A DNA stretch of 64,000 bases from Przewalskia tangutica. Its lineage: Eukaryota; Streptophyta; Magnoliopsida; Solanales; Solanaceae. The position numbers were made by a program, and so were the translations under genes. Below the pieces are notes generated by a model. The model had not been told where the DNA came from. It was given only the letters and a program-made list of their open reading frames with translations, and searched no databases. Where the stretch lies: the NCBI GenBank assembly GCA_029844215.1, contig CM056724.1:7124307-7188306 (forward strand). The letters run 5' to 3'. Positions 23,106 to 35,200 of this stretch are shown here, one piece after another. Positions within the stretch are counted from its first letter, which is position 1; the number at the start of each line of letters is the position of its first letter.

Positions 23106-23483
23106 TACTCCAGTGGCGAATTCATGATTTTTACTCAGGAGTTCGAAAAAATAACAAAAGCTAAATAAAAAAAATAATGGTGTCCTTCAAAATTGAACCT
23201 AGGATGTTAGATATAATTTTGAACACTCTGGGGACTACTTGAACTAACATTTTGCATTTGTTTAGGGTGTTCAAAAGTTAATAAATATACATAAATATAA
23301 AAAATATATCTTATATATACACTATAATTTTTTACTGGTGTACACCCTGGCCCCCCACTAAATCCGCCCTTGAGTTACTCCAAGCCTCCCAGCATCACAT
23401 GAATTATGTTACGAAATTCAGTCCTCAAGAAATTCTAGAAAATCATTGTTTGATTATTAAAGGAATACCTTTTTGTCATAAAT

Positions 23484-23556
23484 GGGGATGTAGCTCAGAT
23501 GGTAGAGCGCTCGCTTAGCATGCGAGAGGTACGGGGATCGATACCCCGCATCTCCA
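23484..23556 (+). tRNA. tRNA-Ala (anticodon AGC)
   Basis: A 73-nt cloverleaf. The acceptor stem GGGGATG pairs with CATCTCC (one G-T) and A is the discriminator. The D arm is GCTCAGATGGTAGAGC. The anticodon stem CTCGC/GCGAG encloses TTAGCAT with anticodon AGC. The T arm is CGGGGATCGATACCCCG. Boxes A and B are intact, there is no intron, and CCA is not encoded, as expected for a nuclear gene. Of the tRNA-like sequences here, only this one folds completely, so it is judged functional. Confidence 0.95.
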
Positions 23557-23565
23557 GGCGTTATC

Positions 23566-23571
23566 TTTTTT
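23566..23571 (+). terminator. RNA polymerase III terminator of tRNA-Ala
   Basis: A run of six T begins 10 bp after the mature 3' end, the usual pol III stop. Confidence 0.8.
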
Positions 23572-23899
23572 ACCTTGAGCTGGATCATTGAATTTTCAAT
23601 TTTATATGACGAAACTACTCAACTTCTTTGAGTAATAGGAAAATCACAAAACTATTTTCTTGTTTCCAAAAAATTACTTAGCTTTGTCTATATATCACAT
23701 TAATTTACTAGGAGGAAACAAATGACCAAACAAGACATTTTCAATGATAGTTAAAATTGAGTAATTTTTTTTTTTGTTACAAGAAAATATTTAGTGCCTT
23801 ATATAATACTTAGAGATAGTTGAGTAGCTTCAAGAGTCGTGGAAACAACTTCTTAAAGAAATGCAGGAAAAGACTGCGTATAATAAATTCTTATAGTTC

Positions 23900-23960
23900 G
23901 GTTCTTCTCCGAATCTCGCAAATAGCGGGAACTTTAGTGCATAGGGCCTTTTTTAGCTGA
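23900..23960 (+). repeat. Au-like SINE 3' end
   Basis: CTCCGAATCTCGCAAATAGCGGGAACTTTAGTGCATAGGGCC followed by a T-run is the 3' terminal region in plus orientation. Confidence 0.5.
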
Positions 23961-25441
23961 GTAGCTTTTAGTTACAAAGAATAATGTAAATTCTGGTGTA
24001 ATTAAGTAAAATTTACCGACCATCTGTAAAATTATCGCAATGAAATTATTTGTCTTATAATTTTCGTTTTACTTTAACATCCGAAACTCTAAACATAGTC
24101 AAGATGCAAGTGCATAGAACTTTACTTAATTTGTAGTTTTATTCTTCTTGTCTTTTTTGTGGCCAAGGTCAGAGAAGGAAAGAAACATTTGTTTAAGCTT
24201 CTTACTCAATTATCTATTTTGTAGAATTTTATTTTTTGGATTCTCCACCCGGCGTTCAATACTTCATCGAAGTTCGACTAAAGTCATATTTGCGTCGAGA
24301 AGTTCTACAATGAGAGGTAAAGTATTTTCTAATAAAGGCAACTCTACGATCCAACAAAGCTTGTATATGAGACCTCTTATTAAGGATAAAAGAATACTTT
24401 TGTAAAAATTTTGGAATATTTCTTTCCTTCTGAGAGGTATGATAATTGCGTCTCGCTCATTCAATATAGAGTTGTTAATTTTTCTACAGAAAGATTTTGT
24501 CCTCATATTGGGTTGGGAGACGTGTATTACTATGGGCCAAAAATAAATGTAGTCCCCGTCCTAAGCTAAGATGATCACTTAATACTCATCCTAGCTATTT
24601 GAAAAATATGGAAGGATTAATTTATCCAACTTTATAGAGTAGGAACAGTGGCGTCTTTTGGATTTATGTGAGGTGTGCTACCGCACATGATTCTTGAAAA
24701 ACGAAAAAATTTAGGGTCCTTTTTTTCATTTTTTATTAACTAGTGGCTCATAATTCGCAGATCTTAATTCAATTAAATGCCCACTTTTACGAATTAAAAC
24801 GGGACTTTCATAATATTTGAGACGATCCTGAGTCAGGAAGATAGAACTTATTAGTTTCTTTCCTATGTGGCATATACTAAAGGCTAGTTGTATTGGTGAA
24901 TATTTCTCTCTGAGAAGATTCAATTCTCACTGCTTACTTTCTTGATCTCCCATGTAATAGAAAAGAAATTCAACCAGACACTTCTAATTATTTACATTAG
25001 TGGGGGGAAAAAAGTTAAACAGTACTTCTTTCTGTCCTATTTGACTGATTAGAAATTCAAAAGAACTACTATCTATTCATCCGTTTCTACTTCAAATCCT
25101 CTTTTACTTTCTTTTATTTATAATCGTTGTGCCCAAGTCAATTTGCACACATATTAATTAATTTACAAAATATTTGCTACCTTTCACCCGTACATGTATT
25201 TGTGGTTACTATGTCCACCACCGCCTCAACAGAAGGGAAGATACCTCTGATTCGTACATGTGTCGGATAACTATGTTCACTAAAGTTTGGACAGATGAGA
25301 TGAAATCACCCTATCATTTTTGCCTCCGTTGGGGGTATAAATCCGAACTTTATCATCTGAACTTCAGGGGTCTTAAACGACTTCATAGACTATTAAGCCA
25401 CGCCCTTTTCGAGTACATTTGACTTGCCCCACTACTTAATA
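23961..25441. other. Intergenic sequence between tRNA-Ala and a MITE
   Basis: Only short spurious reading frames occur (for example 24148-24405 and 25174-25422). They lack recognisable domains and start or splice context, and no repeat boundary was resolved. Confidence 0.4.
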
Positions 25442-25954
25442 CTCCTTTCGTCTCAAAAAAGATTGTCCTACTTTCCTTCTTAGTTTATCCCAAAAAGATT
25501 GACATATTTCTATATTTATAAACAATTTAATTTTATGAGATAATTTACAATAACACCAACTCTGTAGTTTGATTCATGCTGCTATGGTCTATGTGTTTTT
25601 TAGTGTAATTTATGTATCTTATTTAGTTGTGTTAGCTACTGTTTCCTGTTGTTAGAATGTGTTACCATTGCGTATTTGATTTTACTATATGCATGCCCAC
25701 ATTGCTTTAATTTCTCGTCTGACCGTTTCTCATACTTTGTTTTGTTTTGCTTGCTTTGCCTTGTCGGCGGTCTCCCGTAAACAATCGCCTACCTACTGCA
25801 AGGTGGAGGTGCATGTACATTCTACTCCTGCACTTCCACATCGCGATTTCATTGTTGTTGTTGCTATTTTAAACCACACATTTTAAAAGTTTCTTTTTAT
25901 TTTTTAAACTTCGTGTCAAGTCAAATTAGAATAATCTTTTTGGGACAGAGGGAG
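25442..25954. mobile_element. Stowaway-like MITE with an internal insertion
   Basis: CTCCTTTCGTCTCAAAAAAGATTGTCCTA at the left pairs with ATAATCTTTTTGGGACAGAGGGAG at the right. TA lies at 25440-25441 and 25955-25956. An insertion at about 25560-25885 ends with a TTGTTGTTGTTG tail, like a SINE or LINE 3' end. Confidence 0.7.
25750..25872 (+). repeat. TTG-tailed SINE/LINE 3' fragment inside the MITE
   Basis: GGTCTCCCGTAAACAATCGCC, CAAGGTGGAGG and a terminal ATTGTTGTTGTTGC run match the order of the other TTG-tailed copies, strongly diverged. Confidence 0.45.
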
Positions 25955-25959
25955 TATTA

Positions 25960-26940
25960 TATTAGTAAAGTCAAGCCTAAAGGCACCTTTTAGAATGAAA
26001 TCAATGACTCCGCGTTCTTTTACCCCCAAAAAAGGTCGTTTCATCTCTAAATTTAACAATGAATTGACTTCATGCAATAGCTATCCTAATCTCTTATCCG
26101 ATGATATTACTTTCCCCTACTCAACCATAGAGGAAGTGGGAGATCAACTATCAATGTTCCTTATGATTTTAGTAGTTTAGGATAGGAAAAGGACTAAGCT
26201 CAACGACAGATGCTAAATACGGGCATTCATTGTCATGTTGACTCCGTTAAGCAAAAGGACCCTACTGATATCGACTAACCTATTGCAATCCTATCGAAGT
26301 CTCCTAGAAAATACCTGTTGACAAGCAAGCCAGAAACTGGGAAATAGAGACTGCCATCGACAAAAACGGTAAAGTAAAATTCCACAAGAAAGTTGAGAAA
26401 TGAAAATGCAACTTTTCTTTGCATAAGAGCAACAGTTTAGCCACGAATACAAATGAACATGCTTCATCCTAACGGGGTAAAATTTCTTGAACCCGTGATG
26501 TAATAAAAATCCAGGATGTGCTTTTAATACACTCAGAAGTCAGAGCTAGACTTATTACAATAAATCTTTGAGAAAATCCATCTCTTCTTTTGTCAACAAG
26601 CAAGGGTATACCAATCATAACATTCAAATCAGCAAAACACTAGTAGCGGTCAGAAAAAAGAACAGAAAATTCACACAGAATGGTGAGCATTCCAGTCTCA
26701 AAGAATTCAAGATTTCTTCAGTAATGGAATTATGATATACTCATCCAATCAAGACATCTTTTGCCTCCAACCAGAGGCTACATTGGTGTCAGAGCCAAGT
26801 ACATTGTAGCAGTTCACATTCTTCAAAATACCCCCAGCAAATGAAATGACAAACCAATTAGTTCTTTTCTTTTATTCCTAAATAACAGATGAACTCAGAG
26901 AATCCACCCCACAGGAGGATCGAGAAAACTGTTCATGAAG
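25960..26940. other. Intergenic sequence and ATPQ 3' flank
   Basis: No gene is seen. The final few hundred bases are presumably the ATPQ 3' UTR and downstream sequence. Confidence 0.4.
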
Positions 26941-26944
26941 CCAA

Positions 26945-29900
26945 CTAGTAGCCCCAGTAATCATTCCGAATTTCATCATCAAATTTCTTCTTTAACTCAG
27001 GATGCTTCGCAAAGTATTCTTCTGCTGTCATGGTACTGAGTTTTTTCTGTAAATCAAAACAGAGCTACGTTGAATACACATACTGAGGAAGAGAAATAAA
27101 TTGATGCGTTTATCTGGGAGATAAAGGAAATTAAGTGGCAGCTCTGTATCACCTTCAATTCTTGCACTTCCGCAACTTCCTTTTCTAATCTTTCAGATTC
27201 CTTGAGAGATTGCTTCTCCGCTTCTTTCAGTTCCACCAACTGCAGTTTTGTACAAATAATTTCATTAAGCAATTTCTGGAACATGAAACATTTAACTATA
27301 TTTCTTAAACATGAAATTTTTAATTTAGCATCAACACTTTTAGAACATGCACACAATATAAGAAGAAACAAGAACATGGGTGTCTATTGTAAGTACCAAA
27401 TCTGATGACAGCCAACTCAAAATTTAGATTTGAAACATATAATTCACAAGATGATTCTTGTATTTATATAGTATTGTTATCACTTTGTTAAATACCTACA
27501 GACTACCCATCTTAAAGAATTCTATTAGCACAAAAGTAAGAATTCAGAGTAAGGAGTTCAGTTCAGACGATTCTTTCAATTGATAGGGGACTATCTTACA
27601 ACTATTTCTTTTTTTCTTATTATAGTGGTGTCTTGGCTAACTTGGCGCGCTTCGACTATTTCACGGGGCACCGTTGTATTTCACGGGGCACCCGTTGTCT
27701 CCCACCGGCACATGTACCTGATGACCATATCCCCATCAAGGACAGAAAAAAATCATTTCGCATTTTTTGTCTCCACTAGGATTTGAAACCCATTGATTTT
27801 GCTCAGTCACACCCTTGGGTGTATTTTTTTTCTTGCTCAGCACTATACTAGAACGACCTGTATCTTACAACTAACTATCCCACTAGTATAAAACAGAATT
27901 ACAATAATTAGGAAACAAAAAAGAAATTAAAAGACCAAACGATCAGGGAAAAGAGGAGTAGTATCGTGATTTTCCTTACCAAGGCATCAAACTTGGGTTT
28001 GTATTGAGGAGTAACTGTGTCCTCAAACTTGGGGATCTCGATGCCTGCAAGACAACATTGTTCAAACCACTAACTCCAGACGAGGATACCTTACTTTGAA
28101 GGAGTAACATAACATATATAAGTTGAATCACAGTTAACTGGCTTCACATGATTGTAATTGCATCTTTCAATCTACATTAGGCAGGGCCTCCGTAGATCCG
28201 AAGGTGATAGAAGGAATTGCATATAAACAAGGCTGTCTAGACTTCACACATTCAAAAATTTCAACTGATTACAAAGAAAATTGACAGGAGACAGGTAGGT
28301 GAAATTAGCCCATGAAATCTATAACCCACCTTAGCCGTCCAGATTAGGACGGGTTGGGCTGGGCATATATTCGTTGGTGGGTCATTTTGGTAAAAGATTG
28401 CAAGAAAGAATCAGAAGAGAGAGGGTAGCTCAAGTGGCAAGCACCTCTCCACCTTCAACCTAGCGGTTGTGGTTTCAAGTCACCATGCTACCATATCCAC
28501 AAGGACAGCCCGGTGCACAAAGCATCCCGCATTAGCAGGGTCCGGGGAAGGATTGGAAAAAAAATTGTATCCAAAACGATACTATGGAACAAGCTGAGGA
28601 AAAATGAATATGACCTAGCAATCTGATTTTTTTTTATAATGGTAATATAGCAAGAATTCTGATTAATAGGGAGGAGAAAGAATAAATTGAAATTGTTGTT
28701 TCCATGCTTCCCTGAACTAAGGGAAAATCTAAGGCTCTTATGAGCTATGTCATTTCCAGAAAATTCTGAGCCTAGAAAATCGCAGTGGACCGAGTCATTG
28801 ATCAAACACAATGAAATTTGACTCAACGAGCAGTTCAAAGAAGCAAAAAAGAAAAAGTCTAACAATCTTTTGTAAAGCTGGTCAGTGGTCAGCGAACCAG
28901 GTGTAATGCAAGAATTCTAGAGCACATAACATTAACTTGATAGAAAAGCTGCAGCTGCTGTTGGTAATAATATTGCTCGCGATTCGTTCACTTTATAACA
29001 CAGTTAAGACTTAGTTTTCAAGTGTGAAACGTTCTTACATGGTATTGCAGTTGGAGAGGGAATTTCTCATTTCTTTGGGTCCAAAACAAATTTGAAGGTA
29101 TAAAAAGGAGACTAAGCTTTAATCAAACAAACAATTCATCATAGCCTTACATGAGGATACTTCAGGCTCATTAGTTCTTCAGAATTTTGCATCAGACCTC
29201 TCTATTAATTTCAACACCCCTCACCCTTAGCTACCTTAAAGAATAACTTTTCAAGCTGACAGACAAAATCCAGATTTGCTCTCAGCTGTGTCAAGGTACC
29301 CAACAGCTACACAAAGATATTAAGCCAGCGTTTGTCCATAGATTCCCAAAAAAAACTGAAAAACTTGATTTGGGTAAAGTTTTTCAAGTTTTGAAGATGT
29401 GTTTGGCTATAGTTATTCAAACATATTTCACTTTACCCATAAGTTGTAAAATCTATCAAGAATACCCAATCATACAAAACATACATACTTGCTAATCCCA
29501 AATTATGCAAAACACAATATTTTAAAATAACTTCATTAAAACCATGATAGTATCAGGAAATTCATACCCAACCAACCACATATTTCAAGTTGATAGACTT
29601 CACATGTCCTTTAAGTTGAATCAAATTAACAACTCAAACAGATATTGTTGAGAAAGGTCAATTCAATTTTACAATAACAACACCTGAAATAAGGCCTAAC
29701 AAAAAAAAATCACGATTCCCAAAAAATAAATCGTACAAAATTACACTAGAGTTCATTTTTCTCGCAAGCCAACACTTTGATTTTCACGGCTATGATTTCT
29801 ACTCTAAGATGCCCTTAACGTATTAGAAATGGTTCAAAATGCCCTTCTTCCACCTATTGGATCACAATTGCCCCTCCTTCCACCTATTGAGATAAAAAAT

Positions 29901-32900
29901 ACCCCTTCCTTCCACCTAATGGGTTAAATTTGCCCCACAAAAAAAAGAGGGAACTCACAGAGATAACGATCCGCTTCTTTTAAGAAGATAGGACAAGAAA
30001 ACGAGAACTAAAGTTCGAGTGAGCGGCTAATTAAGCAGAGCTCGTAATCATTATTTTTAAACTTAAAATTGTCCCTCTATTAACAGCATAATATTCTAAT
30101 TAAATACATAATCTTTATTTACTGGTGCACATATAATTCTAAAAAACTCAACCCAAAATGACTCGACCCATTCATGACACAACCTAACACAAAACCTATT
30201 TTAAATTAAGGCAACTAAACCTAACAATATTCTTCTTGTTAAAGCCCCGGTGATTGAGTTGAAAATATAGCAAAATGCTTCTTGTCATATCTAACTACAC
30301 TAAGAAAGTACATGCGACTGAAATCTCTTGCTAAAACAAAGACTTATCAAAAGTAGTTTTATAATTAATTGAATTCAATATAGTATCTAAATAAGGTAGA
30401 GGCATTCTTAAAGACAATATTTTAACATGAATTAATACAATAATTTAGAATCTGTCATTTAAACAGATGTATTACTAATAATGAGACAGCGTTAATTTTC
30501 ATAATTAGAAAATAGACTATTTAAGTAGGATTATACACACAAAAGTTATAAGACTCACCAAGTTGATCAAAATCTAATGTAAAAAACAATAAATTAAATT
30601 TCATCATACATCAATTGATTAAATAAGGTTATATATTCGTGTTAAATTTATAAACCGGATTAACTAATATGCACTTTAAATGATAAGTAAATTAATTTCA
30701 CATGTTTGTTTTTTATATGCTGAAATTTTACATGTTTGTGGCTTGTAACCTGCTAGATAAGGTATCAGGAAAATAATTATGTTGAACAGGTACAAGTTGA
30801 CATTTTCTTTTCAATTATGTTGAACAGATACAAGTTGACATTTTCTTTTCAATTATGTTGAACAGGTACAAGTTGACATTTTCTTTTCGTAATGAAGAGG
30901 AAGTTGAATTTGGATAACAAGTCATCAATCTTTATATTTCAGCTCTCTTCTTGAATTATTTTAATAACTATTTTGGTACCTGAGACTCATTTTTAAATAA
31001 AGACAATATGCTTGATTAAAATATAATAAATATCATATCGCGCTCTAAATAGATGGACAATTTTAAGTTTAAAAATAATATTAGGGGAAAATTTAACCCA
31101 ATAGGTGGAAGGAGGGGCATTTTTGAGCTATTTCTAATACGTTAAGGGCATTTTTTATCCCAATATGTGGAAGGGGAAATTTTGATCCAATAGGTGGAAG
31201 AAGGCATTTTGAACCATTTCTGATACATTAAGGGCATTTTTTACCCTTTTCCATAGAAACTATAAACAAAAGAACAATCTCCGATTCAATCACTTAACAT
31301 GAATCTCCAATTTCAACATCCAAAAATTCATAAGAGCTAGAGTGTGTTCATTATAACATAAATATATGTGGCTTTTTTATAAAATATAAAAGTTTGGGGT
31401 AATTTTTAAAAGTTTTGAAAAGGCCAAAACACAAATCTTGGCCCAAAAACATCTTTGAACCGGAATTTGAGAATTGAAGTTCTACTTTCAAAATATGTCA
31501 AATTTTTATGGCCAAACAAAGATTTGAAAAAATATTTTCAAAATCTGCCCCCAAAATCTGTGGCCAAACGGGAGCTAAGTCTTTCATATACTTGAGTCCG
31601 AGTAAAACAGAACATAAAATTTCATATCCAAGCAAATCAAAGTAATAAACCTGGAGTCCTTAGGCCAAGTTTAGATCTCAAGAGTATACTTGGTGTTGTG
31701 AGTTGTGACTTAACTTTCATGTAACAAGAAATTCCTTTTGCGGCTAATTCTATATCGTTTACTAATTACCAGTTGTTTCTAGGAACAGTTCTATTTTCAG
31801 ATGATTCACGGCAGAACTGCATCCATCAAGTTCAGGCACCTCACTTAACCTTCAGCTCTTCATTGCTCTAAACCTTCTCTACTATGGAAAATCAAACGTT
31901 CACTCTCCTTAACTTACTAATTAGCCACAATCAAGAATATTTAGCTTTTAATTAAAAAGATCAAGAATTTCCTCTAACTCTGGAACGTCGAGTAAATCTA
32001 ACATGACACGTGGCGGGGCCAGGCAAGCAATAAATATACATAGACCTTATAAAATAACTGATCCAATACTAGATAGTAATATTCTCCAAATTATGCACCA
32101 CGTCAAACAACAAATATAATCAAACGAGATCACATCATTCTTAATAATATTCATCATTAAGAAAATGGAAATGATTTCTTGTCTGACAAAAGAAGTTGCA
32201 CAAATAGCTCATTCCAGAAGCTCTTCATGCTTGGCAATTACTACTGATGAATGCACACAGTAATTGCTACACTGAAGTCCAACACTCTGAAGAAGAGGCA
32301 TCCTTCAACAAGAACTTTAGGGTAAGTGTTTGGAAAATATTCAAGTAGAGTTTGACATTTTCTTTTAGCAGTGATGATTTGATTATTTTCCATACAGACA
32401 CAACGGAAACAAAGATTAGAAGCAAGAAATCACGTGCTTGTCTTCACCAGACAATGCTAAAAAGGAATTTGTGGCCAATATGTCTTACTCAAACTCTTAT
32501 AATGCTGGATGCTATCACCAAAGAGACTACACAAGACACAACAACAAAACAACAACAACATACCCAGTGAAATCTCACAACGTGGGGTCTGGGGATGGTA
32601 GAGTGTACGCAGACCGTAACTCTACCTTGTTAGGTAGAGGGTTGTTTCCGAAAGACGCTCGGCTCAAGACAAACCACAAGCACAAGCAAAGCACGATAAA
32701 CGGTCATACACGGACAATAAGTTTAAAGCAGTATGTAAATGACGGTAACAAGAGCAAATAAACCATGATAGCGCATTCTGGAAAAAAAAAACAAGAAGCA
32801 ACAACTAAAGCAGCTAAATAAACAAAGTACACTAAAGAACACATAGTAAAGAAAGATGGTAAACATAAAAAGTAAATTGTATGTTACACGTACTTTCATA

Positions 32901-33339
32901 GGCCTCTTTGTACATATCTACCAAGCGAGAACCAATTCCTTTCCTGTAATATTCCCAGTTTATGGGCTCAGGCTCCTGCATGATTAGAAGCAAAGATATC
33001 TTATGCGTTAGAGCCTCTTATCCAAGTCCCACTAAATTAAACATAAATTTCAAAAGACCTTCGTCGTGTTCAATCAAAGAAGCTATACATTAAATATAAG
33101 GCAAGCTAAGCATATATCCAGATAATGAAACCCTAGATCTACATAAATAGGAAATGATAGGACCTCACCTGGCTGAACTTGGTTTGGAGTTGAGAGTTAA
33201 CATCATCGAAGGCACGACGAAGATTAGAGAAGTCCTTTTTGGCTTCATCGGTGACGAGAAGTTTGGCCATTCCATCCCAATCAATAGTCCGTCCAGCCTT
33301 GAATGTCACATCGGCGATCTTCTTCACTGTTCCGCTCAT
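26945..33339 (-). CDS. ATPQ: Mitochondrial F1Fo-ATP synthase subunit d, 5 exons
   Basis: Exons in coding order: 33339-33169, 32975-32894, 28044-27980, 27239-27153 and 27046-26945. All introns are GT-AG, and the product is 168 residues, which I recall as the Arabidopsis subunit d length. It starts MSGTVKKIADVTFKAGRTID, includes DEAKKDFSNLRRAFDDVNSQL (a conserved N-terminal helix), EPEPINWEYYRKGIGSRLVD, a charged coiled-coil segment (LVELKEAEKQSLKESERLEK) and ends FDDEIRNDYWGY. Subunit d is part of the peripheral stalk that holds F1 against the rotating central stalk in the inner membrane; no classical presequence is seen. Intron 2 is about 4.85 kb and full of repeats, while intron 1 is about 190 bp. 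It is divergent from AXR1, with a copia remnant between the two. Confidence 0.96.
27618..27824 (-). repeat. tRNA-derived SINE (diverged) in ATPQ intron 3
   Basis: The reverse complement reads GGGTGTGACTGAGC near the head, GTTTCAAATCCTAGTGGAGAC (box B region), then GGACAG...GGTACATGTGCCGGTGGGAG. The same family occurs at 36325, 36500 and 40039. An internal block TATTTCACGGGGCAC is duplicated. Confidence 0.6.
28430..28562 (-). repeat. Composite SINE: tRNA-like block joined to Au-like 3' end
   Basis: GGTAGCTCAAGTGGCAAGCAC and GTGGTTTCAAGTCACC form tRNA-like boxes at the left. GGACAGCCCGGTGCACAAAGC and GGTCCGGGGAAGG form an Au-like 3' end in reverse orientation. They may be two independent insertions. 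Confidence 0.45.
29808..31255. mobile_element. Foldback/MULE-like element (about 1.45 kb) in ATPQ intron 2
   Basis: The left arm (about 29808-29945 and 30047-30090) is inverted relative to the right arm (about 31050-31252). Shared blocks include ATGCCCTTAACGTATTAGAAATGG, TTCCACCTATTGG and TTATTTTTAAACTTAAAATTGTCC. The left arm has an extra block of about 100 bp. The interior has no coding capacity and carries a 38-bp triple repeat. Confidence 0.75.
30775..30888. repeat. 38-bp tandem repeat, three copies
   Basis: The unit AATTATGTTGAACAGGTACA followed by AGTTGACATTTTCTTTTC is repeated three times (30775-30812, 30813-30850, 30851-30888) with one substitution in the middle copy. Confidence 0.95.
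32545..32690 (-). repeat. TTG-tailed SINE-like copy in ATPQ intron 2
   Basis: It begins AACAACAACAACATACCCAG, then GTGGGGTCTGGGGATGG, GTGTACGCAGACC, GGTAGAGGGTTGTTTCCGA and GCTCGGCTCAAG. It is collinear with 2509-2640 and is the best preserved member of the family here. Confidence 0.65.
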
Positions 33340-33469
33340 TTTCGATCTCTTTTGCTTATCGGAATACCCAGGGTTTCCCCTATTCTCTCTTTTTTACTTT
33401 TTACCCCTTCTTTTTTACTAACTTTTAACTGCGTTTTTTTCTAAACTATCATGTGTCCTACCTATAATA

Positions 33470-33660
33470 TTAATTCATTCGTCTTAAAAAAAGATTGTGA
33501 CTTTTTCCTTTTCCAAAGTCAAACTTCCGTATGTTAGAACATAAAATAATTAAATTTTTTAAAATAAAATTTATATATTTAACAATACCTAAAAATACTA
33601 TATGTCACCATAATTAATAATTTAAAATATTCAAAAAATATTTTTAAAAAATAAATGAAG
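33470..33660. repeat. One-ended Stowaway-like fragment upstream of ATPQ
   Basis: TCATTCGTCTTAAAAAAAGATTGTGAC at the left resembles a Stowaway terminus. No opposite terminus is seen, and the following sequence is simple AT-rich DNA. Confidence 0.4.
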
Positions 33661-33689
33661 ACCGTTTGACAGCAGTGGCAGTAGGCCAT

Positions 33690-35200
33690 GACAGAATTAT
33701 AGTGTCACGGTGGAGTAAGTTGCTCACAATGGGGACATTTTGGACTCATCTAGAAAATTGTAATCTGTGTTTCGGAATTGTTGAATATCTATGCTATGCC
33801 TTGTCTTCCCGTAAAATTATTGTGTCTCGTCATGTCACATTTAATTCCCTATGATTGGACGGAAAACATAAGAAGACACATGAGGTGGTGTAGGGTGTCA
33901 GTTTTTGAGGGGTTGTGGAGGCTAGATTCGGATAACAAAGGCAGCCAAAAATTTATAGATGATCATACGAGGGGATTCGATGAAATAGTATTTCAGTGGG
34001 TGTCTGATTTTGTAGGGTGTGGGTGGGCAAAATATTAATAATATATTTGACCATTTTGACAACATAAACCCAAAAAGGGGGTGAGAGAGAGGCATGAAAG
34101 AGAATAGTACGAACCATGTTATTTATGCTGCGAATGATTCGTTTGGTCTTGCCATTTTGGGAGGAGGTGTGAGGACACGAGAACCGAAAAATCATGTCAT
34201 TGGTAGAACAAAATGGTGAAACACCTAATTATTGAACTCGCGATCGTTATTACATTGAAACAATTTTATGTCTTTTTCAAATTTTGTTTTGACATAGACA
34301 CGGAATGCAAGAAACTTGACAAACACTTCATATTTGAATTTAAGCGGATAGACCCAGACAAATTGAGAAAAGTCATCTAATAATATGAGATAAAATTTAT
34401 GACCCAGTGAGCTAGTAATGGAAGATGCCCATAAATCTTCATAAATAATGTCAAAGGGAGAATACACAACACTTGAAGAAGACTGAAACAGAAGGCAATA
34501 TGTTTGACTAACGGACAAGAAAGACAATGTTGGACAAATTTTCCATTATGACAATTAATTAAATTATTATTTCTAAGAAAATTAAAAACAAGAGCTCCTG
34601 GGTGTTCAAGTCTATTGTGTCAGGTTGACGGAGATATTGCGGCTATAGCAGCGGGAGGAGAGACTTGGACAGTTAGAGAAATGAGATGGGTAACACTAGT
34701 AGCGGGCGTGGATAAGAAAGGATAGAGGTCCTCTCACTATTGCATCTCGTAAGTAGTTTTCCTGTACGTAGGTCCGTTACGGAAAACCTAAACGGGTCAA
34801 AATTGATTGATACAGAATTATCCGTGGAAAATTTTCTAACGGATATTAGGGTTTTGATAATATTTAGGGCATAAAGGACGTTATTTAGGGAGAAGTGGGG
34901 ATGCGGTGGTAGGGTTAGTGTGTGGCCAAACCCTTAAATTGGAATGCGATGACCGTTTCCAATCATAATAGATTGTGTAGTATTTAAACTTCACATTTGA
35001 GGAAGATTACCAAAATTGTTGGTGAGGTGAGACATGACACCAATATCCATATACCACGCATTATCGGGATGTCAACGTGACGAAAGCTGGGCTCAAATTG
35101 AATTGAGAAGTCTTGGAGCGGACTGATGGGCTACAGAAAATAAGGCCGGATCGCTATGGTCCAATCACTGGCCTGAGGCAGACTGGTAGGCTGCCATGAA
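33690..35200 (-). mobile_element. Ty1-copia remnant between ATPQ and AXR1
   Basis: Read on the minus strand: a protease trace (WYMDIGVMSHLT, about 35060-35000), then integrase with LLDDFSQFVW and the C-terminal HRIPSYDHL block down to about 33850. The second catalytic integrase aspartate region (near 34240) reads CNNDREF, so the first D of the usual C-D-N-G is lost. Frames are broken by stops. At about 33775-33845 the next expected pol segment (LCYALSSRKIIVSRHVTFN) lies on the plus strand instead. No LTRs were identified, so this is an internal fragment, roughly the size of gag to mid-pol. Confidence 0.8.

Noticed and set aside
24148..24506. Overlapping frames on both strands near 24.3 kb
   Set aside because: There is no domain, splice context or codon bias, and the frames are mirror images of the same AT-rich stretch.
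28488..28865. 125-codon hydrophobic frame on the minus strand
   Set aside because: It starts in a SINE and lies in ATPQ intron 2; residue composition reflects AT-rich DNA.
30775..30888. Spaced repeat resembling a CRISPR array
   Set aside because: Three units are directly abutting with no spacers, in a plant intron; it is a simple tandem repeat.
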